From positions 1 through 25,171 of the IMG/VR virus record IMGVR_UViG_3300017769_000114: 25,171 nt of DNA, one strand, 5' to 3'. The notes under the pieces were generated by a model. The model saw nothing but the letters and a program-made list of their open reading frames with translations. It searched no databases and was not told the DNA's origin. The translations under genes and the position numbers were made by a program. This document shows, one piece after another, positions 1 to 7,009 of this stretch. How positions within the stretch are numbered: position 1 is the first letter of the stretch; every line of letters starts with the position of its first letter. Source of the stretch: a virus.

Positions 1-1186
1 CTCCCTGCAAGTAGTTAGAAGCACCCAACAACGTAGGATCGTTCAACAGCTTCCAGTCGTGCTTGTGGAAAGTGTAACCTCCGCGAGTGAATGACTTAAA
101 GCCGAGCTTCACAGCCATGTCAGCATCGTTGTTGAACGCGCCGAATTGACCAGCCAAACCTGCAGTCACACCAGTAGAAACACCAGAAGCCAACATATCG
201 TCAACAGCCAAGTCCTGCTTTCTGTTCAAGTACATAGCGTACTCAGAAGGAGCACCCTGCTTGTCCAACTCCAAGATCAAATCATCGAACTCAGCAAAGC
301 TATCCATAGGGTTGGCGTTTGCATTAGAAACGACGATACCTCTGTCTTCAACAGCGGTGATGTAACCCTCAGAACCAGCAATGTTTTGACCGAGATCGTT
401 GTCAGTGTTGTGCTGAGCAGTAGCTGCGTTCTTCTCACCGAAGAGCAACATCATCTCTCTGCGATCTTCGAAGCGCTTACGAGCCTCAGCCTCACCGTAC
501 ATGAACCAGCGGTAGTCGCCATTGCCAAGGTTCACCCAACCAATGTTGGTTGCCTGTGATCCATTGACTTGGTAGCGATCCTTTACGATCTGGAATGGAT
601 TGCTACGCTTGATGACATCAGCGTCGTGGAAGTGAGTTGGCTGATCTGTACCCTGAGCGTAGATGTTACCAATGTGAATCATCTTGGTAGTAGTACCATC
701 TTCATTAGGTGTAGCCTGCAAACCGTCGAGGCGCTCCAACTTCAAAGCAGCATCAGCAGTTGCAGGAGCTTCGTTTACGAGGTAACGAGTGCCCGTCTCT
801 GCGTTCATGAGGACGTCGTTGGCCTGAACCAATCCTTTAGAGCTGTCTGTGGTGTCACCAGAAAGGGTGTCGTCAACAGTAAAGACAGCAGTACCTGGAG
901 TGTTTGCAGTTCCACCAGCAGCAGATGATGCGAGAGCACCACCAATAACTCTGTGGCGACGGCCAGCTTCCCACCAGTCAATCTGGTCAGAAGTACCGCC
1001 TGAGTTCACAGCGCCAACGAGTTTCAAAAATCCAGTGATACCCTGGTCTCCGTAAGACTCCACCAAGTCAGGCAAGACGAAATCCTTAGTCGTCTTGAGC
1101 AGGTTGTCAATAGTCGTGTATTTTTCGGGCGTCAAACGCAGGTCTTGTGAAGCCTGGTCTAGAGCTGCCCCAGTAATAGTAGCCAT
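1..1186 (-). CDS. Major capsid protein (3' end outside window)
   Basis: Open from an ATG at 1186 to the window start (395 codons), so the C-terminus is missing. It begins MATITGAALDQASQDL and has the soluble, Gly/Ala/Asp-rich composition and the WW and RWFMYGEAEARKRFEDR segments expected of a phage coat protein. It lies directly after a scaffold-like gene (12 nt gap) and downstream of terminase and portal, the usual order. Codon choice is strikingly biased (GCT, GGT, AAC, GAC, TAC, AAG), unlike the neighbouring genes, as expected for the most highly expressed virion gene. There is no Shine-Dalgarno; the leader is A-rich (AGAAAATT). The capsid call is from position, composition and codon bias; the exact family (P22-type or other HK97-fold) is not established. 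Confidence 0.75.
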   Translation of the reverse strand, partial: MATITGAALDQASQDLRLTPEKYTTIDNLLKTTKDFVLPDLVESYGDQGITGFLKLVGAVNSGGTSDQIDWWEAGRRHRVIGGALASSAAGGTANTPGTAVFTVDDTLSGDTTDSSKGLVQANDVLMNAETGTRYLVNEAPATADAALKLERLDGLQATPNEDGTTTKMIHIGNIYAQGTDQPTHFHDADVIKRSNPFQIVKDRYQVNGSQATNIGWVNLGNGDYRWFMYGEAEARKRFEDRREMMLLFGEKNAATAQHNTDNDLGQNIAGSEGYITAVEDRGIVVSNANANPMDSFAEFDDLILELDKQGAPSEYAMYLNRKQDLAVDDMLASGVSTGVTAGLAGQFGAFNNDADMAVKLGFKSFTRGGYTFHKHDWKLLNDPTLLGASNYLQG

Positions 1187-1198
1187 AATTTTCTAGCT

Positions 1199-2338
1199 TT
1201 AGATTTTAAAAGTAAGTTTGTTAGAGGTCCGTCCCATAATGTTTTTAAGCTGCTCCCCGAGTGGGTTAGCATTGGGATCAGAACTCTGTTGAGGAACCTG
1301 AGTAGAGACGTTAGCCGCGTTCTGCACCACACCCTTCTGACCATCACTAAGGCCTTGCCTGTAAGTGGACGACACAATAGCGTCGATGTTGTCGAGAATG
1401 GCGCGATGAGAGTTAAGCTTGTCAAAATCCCAGCTTCCGTCGTTGTGGACGTATGCGTCAAAGTACTCGTCAAGACGAGCGTTCTTATTCACAAGGTCCT
1501 GTTTGTATCGATCATCCAGTCCGAAAGTGAAAGTCTTCTCATTGCCTAGATCAAATTCCAATCCATCCAAATCGTTGACTTCCTGTCTCATAGTTGAGAC
1601 CCACTCATCATTGATAAAGCTTTCTTTTTCCGCAGTCTTTTGCTCAGCCTCAGGAGCAGCATATCTCATGCGTTGCTCTTCAATCTGATTCTTGGCACTG
1701 GCTGCATCGACCTTCATCTGAAGGGCTCCAATTTTGACTTCATCCTCTGAGTACTTGCCTGGATCAAGCTTGTACTTATTCAGAACGAGAGTGTTTACCT
1801 CATCAGCAGAAAGATTAGGATACTGCAATGCCATGTCCACCTTAACCAAAGTCGCATCATCCATCTCAGATGTGCTCAATGATTGATAAGTAAACCAGTC
1901 CTTGGGAGCTCTTCCTGTCTCCGCTACGAACTTGGCAATTGCCTCCACCCTTTCGTCTAATGGGTTTTGTTTAGGCATGAGGTCATCAAGAGAAGATACA
2001 TCTCTGTTGAGCTTCTCGCTCAAGTATGAGATGACAGCTTTCTCCATGTCTTCCTCACTATATTCTTCATCGTCAGCATTATTTTGCTGAGTGAATTCAC
2101 TTTGACTAACCTGTTCAACTTGCTCAGATACAGGCTGTTGCGCCTGCGGCTCAGAAGTAGTTTCTACTTGTGGCTCTGCAGCTGGCTCTGGGTTAGGTTC
2201 AGAAACCACTGGAGACTCCTGTTGGGGAGCCTCTTCAGTTGGTGTCTCTACTTGTGGCTCGGCAGACATAGCTGCAGCGAGCGCATCTGGGGAGTCGTAT
2301 ACTTCGAACCCTCCAACGGCGTCTTTATTTTCGTTCAT
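1199..2338 (-). CDS. Scaffolding-like protein
   Basis: 379 aa. The first ~95 residues are a low-complexity acidic Pro/Glu/Gln/Ser segment (repeats such as EPQVETP and EPQVETT). The middle is charged and helical, including an EEYSEEDMEKAVISYLSEKLNRD stretch in parts around residues 90-115. The C-terminus is short and basic (TSNKLTFKI). A disordered acidic N-terminus, helical body and basic tail immediately upstream of the coat gene is the usual look of a phage scaffold, whose basic C-terminus contacts the coat. No protease motif is visible. The leader contains ATTAATTAAATA before the ATG, also found before the gene at 13238. Assignment is by position and composition. Confidence 0.6.
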   Translation of the reverse strand: MNENKDAVGGFEVYDSPDALAAAMSAEPQVETPTEEAPQQESPVVSEPNPEPAAEPQVETTSEPQAQQPVSEQVEQVSQSEFTQQNNADDEEYSEEDMEKAVISYLSEKLNRDVSSLDDLMPKQNPLDERVEAIAKFVAETGRAPKDWFTYQSLSTSEMDDATLVKVDMALQYPNLSADEVNTLVLNKYKLDPGKYSEDEVKIGALQMKVDAASAKNQIEEQRMRYAAPEAEQKTAEKESFINDEWVSTMRQEVNDLDGLEFDLGNEKTFTFGLDDRYKQDLVNKNARLDEYFDAYVHNDGSWDFDKLNSHRAILDNIDAIVSSTYRQGLSDGQKGVVQNAANVSTQVPQQSSDPNANPLGEQLKNIMGRTSNKLTFKI

Positions 2339-2362
2339 TCTATTTAATTAATTGTTTACAGT

Positions 2363-2728
2363 TTAGTCCGAAATGTATGCAATGCAGGAACCTGAGTTCA
2401 CATCGATCTCAGTCCATCTTCCAAACACAGTGACGCCTTTAGGAAAGGTCATTGAGTTTGTGATTTGAAGTCCACCGCTACCCTCATCTGCCGTCTCTGA
2501 GCCATCAGCAAGATCACCTGCAGCGTCTGCAGTATTGAAGTACTTAGTTGCAATATCTGCAACCAATCCCCCGCTGCTGTCAAACGTGGTGTCCTCAAGC
2601 ATGGTGATTGCCACAAAGACTTTCCCTGTGGGCGGTTTAATGGCGGCAGCGCCGTTCTTTGTAAAGACAGCGCCAAGCTGACCAAAAGAAACCTGATTTG
2701 CTGTAGCTGGATGTGCTAATGTTGCCAT
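2363..2728 (-). CDS. Small virion protein, beta-rich, possible head decoration protein
   Basis: 121 aa, starting MATLAHPATANQVSFGQLGAVF. Short and Gly/Thr/Ala-rich, with no Cys cluster or catalytic motif; it ends WTEIDVNSGSCIAYISD. It lies between two other short beta-rich genes (10 nt from the next upstream) and the scaffold gene, so it is probably a capsid decoration, head-tail joining or minor virion protein. The family is not recognised; only the structural-module context supports the role. Confidence 0.55.
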   Translation of the reverse strand: MATLAHPATANQVSFGQLGAVFTKNGAAAIKPPTGKVFVAITMLEDTTFDSSGGLVADIATKYFNTADAAGDLADGSETADEGSGGLQITNSMTFPKGVTVFGRWTEIDVNSGSCIAYISD

Positions 2729-2738
2729 ATCTCAATTA

Positions 2739-3152
2739 TTAGTTTTGGTTGAATGGTCCTGCAGCTGAGCTGTCCAATCCGAACACACCGAACTCCACCA
2801 TCTGATCTACCTTGGTGCCGTAGACTCTGTATGATTTATTCACTGCAACGGGAATAAAACAAAACTCAGAGCCACCCACCTTTGCCACAAGACCATCGTT
2901 GTCCGTGTCATTGTAGATGTATACATACGTCTCCTTCTCTGTCTCCAGATTTTTAATGAAGAGATATGCCGATTCGGTTTTGTCGTTGGCTGTATAGACC
3001 TCTAGAGCATTTGCATCTACAGCAGTCTTCACAACCTTAGCTCGGCTAAGAATGCCAGAGTCTGCGGCTCCAGAAAAATCTGCAGATACGTTTACAGGGC
3101 TTGCCAAAACGGAAGCGCTGCTCAACGTCAATGTCGCTCTAAGCGTAGCCAT
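2739..3152 (-). CDS. Small virion protein, paralogue of the adjacent gene
   Basis: 137 aa, starting MATLRATLTLSSASVLASPV. The N-terminal pattern MATxxATLTLSSA and a central (A)YLFIKNLETEKETYVYI strand pair recur in the neighbouring 130-aa protein (MATTTATLTLSSADL and KVYIRNTSTVATENIAI), so the two look like a diverged tandem duplication. The gap to the upstream gene is 2 nt. The alternating beta pattern suggests an Ig-like or jelly-roll virion protein such as a decoration or fibre-attachment subunit. No enzymatic motif is seen. Confidence 0.55.
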   Translation of the reverse strand: MATLRATLTLSSASVLASPVNVSADFSGAADSGILSRAKVVKTAVDANALEVYTANDKTESAYLFIKNLETEKETYVYIYNDTDNDGLVAKVGGSEFCFIPVAVNKSYRVYGTKVDQMVEFGVFGLDSSAAGPFNQN

Positions 3153-3154
3153 TC

Positions 3155-3547
3155 TTATTCAAAAATAACCAGGTACTCAACAGTCAGAGCAGTGGCAACA
3201 CTTGGAGTAACCTTGATGTCTTGATCTCCATTGAATGGAAGCAAAGCCCAATCACCAGCGTAAAGCCTACCCAAGAGTTGAGCCTCAACGGTAATCGCAA
3301 TATTCTCTGTGGCAACAGTGCTTGTATTTCTGATGTAGACCTTGTGAGCCTTGTCATCAGCATAGTCAGCTTTCTCCACAAGAGTTGCGATACTGGTAGA
3401 TGAGTAAGTCTTGCGACCAACGCCAGTAGTTTGATCCAAGCCAGTCACGGTGCCAGCCTTGGTGAGTGTTGCCGTAGTGGACAACGAAAGCGCATCACCA
3501 GTAAGGTCTGCGCTAGATAATGTCAATGTTGCAGTTGTTGTTGCCAT
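3155..3547 (-). CDS. Small virion protein, tandem paralogue
   Basis: 130 aa, MATTTATLTLSSADLTGDAL at the N-terminus. Shares the start motif, a central K(A)xKVYIRNxS segment and a C-terminal beta strand (ALTVEYLVIFE) with the next gene downstream. The gap upstream holds a TATATTTG box (3566-3573, minus strand) 18 nt before the ATG, so this gene may head a short transcript covering the three small virion genes, the scaffold and the coat. Function beyond virion structure is not recognised. Confidence 0.55.
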   Translation of the reverse strand: MATTTATLTLSSADLTGDALSLSTTATLTKAGTVTGLDQTTGVGRKTYSSTSIATLVEKADYADDKAHKVYIRNTSTVATENIAITVEAQLLGRLYAGDWALLPFNGDQDIKVTPSVATALTVEYLVIFE

Positions 3548-3565
3548 AATAGATGGTTATTTGCA

Positions 3566-3573
3566 CAAATATA
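3566..3573 (-). promoter_or_regulatory. Bacteroidetes-type -7 box (TATATTTG)
   Basis: The minus strand reads TATATTTG, matching TAnnTTTG, 18 nt before the ATG at 3547 in a 34-nt gap. No TTG is present 19-21 nt upstream, so this is a half-promoter match. The same 8-mer occurs before the genes at 4188 and 9428. Confidence 0.5.
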
Positions 3574-3581
3574 CTTATTAT

Positions 3582-3815
3582 TTACTTCTTCTTTTTACCC
3601 TTGCCAGCTCTGATCTTAGCGGCTTCTTTTTTACCAAAGTCAGACTTTACTCTTGCCATAGCCCAAGCGTGCTGAGAAACCTTAGGTCTGTTGCCCGAGC
3701 TCATGTATGCCGCAAGGCCTCTACGATAAACCTGTTTCTGAGCTGCACTTAGGTTTGCAAAGCTCTTACCCTTCTTTTTTTTCTTAGACTTGCCGCCCTT
3801 TTTGAGTACAATCAT
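3582..3815 (-). CDS. Small Lys-rich basic protein
   Basis: 77 aa. Lys clusters lie at both ends (KKGGKSKKKKKGK near residues 5-17 and KGKKKK at the C-terminus) around a short helical core (ANLSAAQKQVYRRGLAAYM). It is the last of three ATGA-coupled cistrons for small basic proteins. Such proteins could bind and neutralise packaged DNA or coat the inner capsid; this is inferred from charge and from position in the virion module. No named family is recognised. Confidence 0.5.
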   Translation of the reverse strand: MIVLKKGGKSKKKKKGKSFANLSAAQKQVYRRGLAAYMSSGNRPKVSQHAWAMARVKSDFGKKEAAKIRAGKGKKKK

Positions 3816-3997
3816 ATCTTATCTCTTTGAGCCATAAGCTTTTTGAGTCTAGCTTCTACGGCAGGAGGGAATCCTTTCTTCTTTCTCTTGGCCTTGGTGC
3901 CTCTGTACTTCTTATAGATGTCAGAGATCTGCTTCATCAGCTGCTTTCTCTTACCTGAGTCCTTGCTGCCACGAGTGTACTTTGGATTGAACTTCAT
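3812..3997 (-). CDS. Small Lys/Arg-rich basic protein
   Basis: 61 aa, MKFNPKYTRGSKDSGKRKQL at the N-terminus and a second basic run GTKAKRKKKGF. It overlaps both flanking basic-protein genes by 4 nt (ATGA), so the three are translationally coupled. It is probably a nucleic-acid-binding virion or accessory protein, on charge alone; no conserved domain is recognised. Confidence 0.5.
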   Translation of the reverse strand: MKFNPKYTRGSKDSGKRKQLMKQISDIYKKYRGTKAKRKKKGFPPAVEARLKKLMAQRDKI

Positions 3998-4188
3998 GAC
4001 TTAGGATGACTTGCAACTTTAAACTTGGCTTTTGCAACAGCTCCAGCATGAGGCTTGTAATCCCCTTTCATCAAATAGTAACGACCCTGCTCCTCCATCC
4101 AGTGATATCCTGAAGGCGGATCTACTGACACCTTCTTGCTACTGATAGAAAGCTTGCCTCCTTTTTTGTATTTGACAACTCGAGCCAT
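3994..4188 (-). CDS. Small basic protein, first of three coupled cistrons
   Basis: 64 aa, MARVVKYKKGGKLSISSKK, then an aromatic centre (GYHWMEEQGRYYLMKGDYKP) and a Lys-rich tail. A KYKKGG-type N-terminus is common in short phage structural-module proteins of unknown role. Preceded by a TATATTTG box only 4 nt before the ATG, which would give an almost leaderless mRNA if used. It heads the basic-protein trio. Confidence 0.5.
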   Translation of the reverse strand: MARVVKYKKGGKLSISSKKVSVDPPSGYHWMEEQGRYYLMKGDYKPHAGAVAKAKFKVASHPKS

Positions 4189-4192
4189 GATG

Positions 4193-4200
4193 CAAATATA
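4193..4200 (-). promoter_or_regulatory. Bacteroidetes-type -7 box (TATATTTG)
   Basis: TATATTTG on the minus strand in the 16-nt gap before the ATG at 4188. A TTG lies 16 nt upstream, shorter than the usual 19-21 spacing, so strength is uncertain. The closeness to the ATG implies a leaderless or nearly leaderless transcript. Confidence 0.45.
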
Positions 4201-4204
4201 ATGA

Positions 4205-4639
4205 TTACGTAAGTGTCAAAGTAATTGACTTTGTGTCTCGACCATTGACTGCAGTCAGCGTTATCGAATACGTTCCTCTAGATACAGTGAGGTCTCCAAA
4301 CGACAGCGTAGTATTTGACCCAATGCCCACCAACTTCGTGTCACCAGCAAGAGCAGTAGATGAACTTGTGCCTAAAGACATGCTGGTCTTAGCTGTGTTC
4401 GCGGTGATAGCGCTTGACTGACTAGATGTAATCCCAGCCTTGGCTTTGTTCAATGCAATCTCAGTCCTTAAGTAATCCAGCTCATCTTGCATCTTCTGTA
4501 TCTGATAGATCATTGCAGCCTCTGCTTCAAAATCTAAGACATCAAGATGTTTGCCATTGTCAAAGTTTGCTTTGATTCGTGCCAAGTTATCGCCAGTCTT
4601 GTCGTGTATGGGCTCGTGCTTTCTTGTAGTTAATGACAT
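4205..4639 (-). CDS. Fibre-associated protein with coiled coil and Ig-like tail
   Basis: 144 aa. Residues ~35-70 form a likely coiled coil (FEAEAAMIYQIQKMQDELDYL), followed by a Ser/Thr/Ala linker and a C-terminal beta domain (FGDLTVSRGTYSITLTAVNG). It lies 1 nt after the collagen-like fibre gene, so it is probably co-translated and may act as a fibre cap, connector or trimerisation partner. The family is not recognised; the role is inferred from architecture and neighbour. Confidence 0.5.
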   Translation of the reverse strand: MSLTTRKHEPIHDKTGDNLARIKANFDNGKHLDVLDFEAEAAMIYQIQKMQDELDYLRTEIALNKAKAGITSSQSSAITANTAKTSMSLGTSSSTALAGDTKLVGIGSNTTLSFGDLTVSRGTYSITLTAVNGRDTKSITLTLT

Positions 4640-4640
4640 G

Positions 4641-6551
4641 TTATACTGCTGCTATTGTTACGTAACCACCGTGAACCTCATTGCCTGAAGCATTGGCTAT
4701 CCCTATAAATAAATAATTAGTTGTAGAGCTAGTTACATCTGTTATATCAATCTCTGTACCTACGTTACCAGTTCCTTTGCTAACGCCTGTTTTAGAATCA
4801 ATCTGAAACTCCCAAACCTCAACGGCATCTGCAGCAGATCCATTAATTTTAACGTGTGTTGCTTTAAACCCCGTAGGTATTGCAATTGATGCATAGATTG
4901 GATTGGAAGAAAATGACTCTAAAAACAGTTGATCTATACCAATATTAGTATCATCTATAAAAAGGGGTCTACCACCGTCGTCAGCAATAAAGTCTCTAGG
5001 CAAAATTTTAATTCTTGTCGTTGAACCATGCCAACCGTCCGAACCACCGCCAACCGCTGCAATACGATCGTTGATAGCTGCTGATGTCATAAGGTGCTCA
5101 TCAGAATCTACAAACTCACCAGCTAGATCTACATCATTGATGGCGTGTCCGCCAATTTTATAAATCCCAACATTAACAGCGGCACCAGTAAAAGTACCAG
5201 CAGTATTGACTGCACAACTGCCATTGCCTAGGGTAACATTTACTACATCTTCAGACGCTCCACTTGTGACAATTAACCCTGGCTGTAACTCTCCATCGTG
5301 ACTGGCTACCTTGATTGTCATCTTGCCCTCTTCGGAGCCATCGTCTGCCTCGTCTATCTCACAAAGAATAAAGCCAAAAGTTTGATCATTGTCTGCGGCG
5401 TCAAGTCCGTTAAAAAAAATCTTACCAAGATCATCTCCATCCGCCCCAGTAGTGCTCTTTTTAAACACAAGCTGAGGTGCTAAGCCATTGGTATTGGTGT
5501 TGTTAAGTAAAAGAGACGGCTTATTTGAAACAGAAGAACTTACAGACAGATCACCACCATCAAAAGTTAGGTCAGCTTCAGCTTGAATTGCAGAAGTTCC
5601 ATTCCCTGTAAGCAGTGCGTTTGACGTTAAGGTGGTAGCCCCCGTGCCCCCTTTGGCTACGGTAACAGTATCAGACAGTGTAGAGCCAGCAGCAGTAACC
5701 GTGATAGGTGCAGTACCGTCAAAGTCCACACCATTGATTGCTCTAGCTGTGGCAAGTGCTGTAGCTGTTGCAGCATTTCCCGTACACGAACCTGAAGACC
5801 CTGAAACAGTAGTTTGATCGCCTGTATTGTTTCCTGATATAGTAGCATCTGAAAGAGCAGTGCTAAGTTGAGCCACACTAAAAGAACCTAAAACAGCGGC
5901 ATTACCAGTGGATGTAATGTGGCCTGTTAGGTTTGCATTAGTTGTTACTGTAGCTGCGTTACCAGTAGTGCTTTGGTTAAGGGTAGGAACATTGTTTGCG
6001 TGTATCGTACCTGCTCCATCAGATGTAAGGTCTACAGGAATAGCATCAACAACTAAGTCAATGTTTCCATCATCATCTTGATACGTGGCTGATATCCTTG
6101 TCTCTGTATTGCCGCTAAACATGGCTCCCACGATATCCTGAACCTGCTCAGAAGTCAAGACAGTGTCAGTATCGGTTACAGTATTTGTAAATGTAATCTT
6201 ATCTCCAGACCTAGCAATGGAAAGTCCCGTGCCAGCCTCTAGGACCACGTCATCATTTACTCCAGCGCTGTCAGATAATCTGATCTTCTCTTCATCACTG
6301 TTGTCTCCATCTACGCATGAGACAGAATATGATCTGCCGTCAGATCCAGCAGCTCCTGTAGCTCCTGTTGCACCTGTTGCTCCAGTATCTCCCTTGTCGC
6401 CTTTTGGACCTTTTGATGTAACAACAAAACTGTTTGCTACAGGAGAAGCAACAGATACAGTGCTTGTTGTCTGAGTGAAGCTAAGCGCGTTACTGCCAGA
6501 AACAGAAACCTCTACAGTATTCCCCTGTGTTGATGATACAGTTACACTCAT
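4641..6551 (-). CDS. Tail fibre with collagen-like Gly-X-Y segment
   Basis: 636 aa. An N-terminal beta domain (residues 1-47) is followed by a collagen-like run of about eight Gly-X-Y triplets (GPKGDKGDTGATGATG..., residues ~48-72), known in phage fibres as a trimerising segment. Next come long Gly/Thr/Asn/Ala repeats including VAKGGTGATTLTSNALLTGN around residues 300-320, a pattern frequent in marine phage fibres, and a C-terminal beta domain (WEFQIDSKTG...). The N-terminus overlaps the previous gene by 4 nt. It probably forms a trimeric receptor-binding or appendage fibre. No C-terminal chaperone or protease domain is evident. Confidence 0.75.
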   Translation of the reverse strand: MSVTVSSTQGNTVEVSVSGSNALSFTQTTSTVSVASPVANSFVVTSKGPKGDKGDTGATGATGATGAAGSDGRSYSVSCVDGDNSDEEKIRLSDSAGVNDDVVLEAGTGLSIARSGDKITFTNTVTDTDTVLTSEQVQDIVGAMFSGNTETRISATYQDDDGNIDLVVDAIPVDLTSDGAGTIHANNVPTLNQSTTGNAATVTTNANLTGHITSTGNAAVLGSFSVAQLSTALSDATISGNNTGDQTTVSGSSGSCTGNAATATALATARAINGVDFDGTAPITVTAAGSTLSDTVTVAKGGTGATTLTSNALLTGNGTSAIQAEADLTFDGGDLSVSSSVSNKPSLLLNNTNTNGLAPQLVFKKSTTGADGDDLGKIFFNGLDAADNDQTFGFILCEIDEADDGSEEGKMTIKVASHDGELQPGLIVTSGASEDVVNVTLGNGSCAVNTAGTFTGAAVNVGIYKIGGHAINDVDLAGEFVDSDEHLMTSAAINDRIAAVGGGSDGWHGSTTRIKILPRDFIADDGGRPLFIDDTNIGIDQLFLESFSSNPIYASIAIPTGFKATHVKINGSAADAVEVWEFQIDSKTGVSKGTGNVGTEIDITDVTSSTTNYLFIGIANASGNEVHGGYVTIAAV

Positions 6552-7009
6552 CTTCTTGCACTGCTAGTTGCTTTGGTTACATCTTCATTGATGGTAAATG
6601 ACCCGCGCAACACTGTAGTGTGTGTGTCTACACCCGATGCTGTTGGAAGAATAAACTGCAGATCATAAACATGGCGACCAGGAGGAACATTTCGCATAGT
6701 CGCAGCAGTAGCTTTAATCGTTACGTTGCCGCTATCATCTACAACAAATGGCTCAAAATATGCGCCACCAGGAATCTCTGCAGTATTAAGATTGCTGCCC
6801 TTAAGGCCTCTCTCCGTTGTTGCAATCAAAGGACTTCTAGACTTTCTTCCTGTAGCCCACACCTGCATTACAAATGCATAGCTAGACGTGACAAGAGTTA
6901 AGCCCGTACCACTAGAATCCTTAAGGGTTACAGTAAGTTCAAAGGTGTCCCCCTGGCGACATGTAATGTCAAGAACCTCCGATACATCTAAGTTTACTGA
7001 ATTAGACAT
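6548..7009 (-). CDS. Ig-like virion/baseplate-type protein next to portal
   Basis: 153 aa with DITCRQGDTFELTVTLKDSSG near residues 14-34, then SYAFVMQVW and PGRHVYDLQFIL. This QGD-(F/Y)-x-L-T-(V/I)-x-L-K-D start is typical of small beta-sandwich phage tail or fibre-adaptor proteins (similar to BppU N-terminal-type domains). The start codon overlaps the end of the portal gene by 8 nt. I infer an adaptor or fibre-attachment role between portal/tail and the collagen-like fibre; the exact family is unproven. Confidence 0.55.
   Translation of the reverse strand: MSNSVNLDVSEVLDITCRQGDTFELTVTLKDSSGTGLTLVTSSYAFVMQVWATGRKSRSPLIATTERGLKGSNLNTAEIPGGAYFEPFVVDDSGNVTIKATAATMRNVPPGRHVYDLQFILPTASGVDTHTTVLRGSFTINEDVTKATSSARR

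Noticed and set aside
146-1055. Three overlapping rightward reading frames (137, 119 and 68 aa)
   Set aside because: They lie opposite the strongly codon-biased capsid gene and have no gene-like composition; shadows of it.
6340-6410. Tandem DNA repeat
   Set aside because: It is the coding sequence of the Gly-X-Y collagen-like segment, not an independent repeat.
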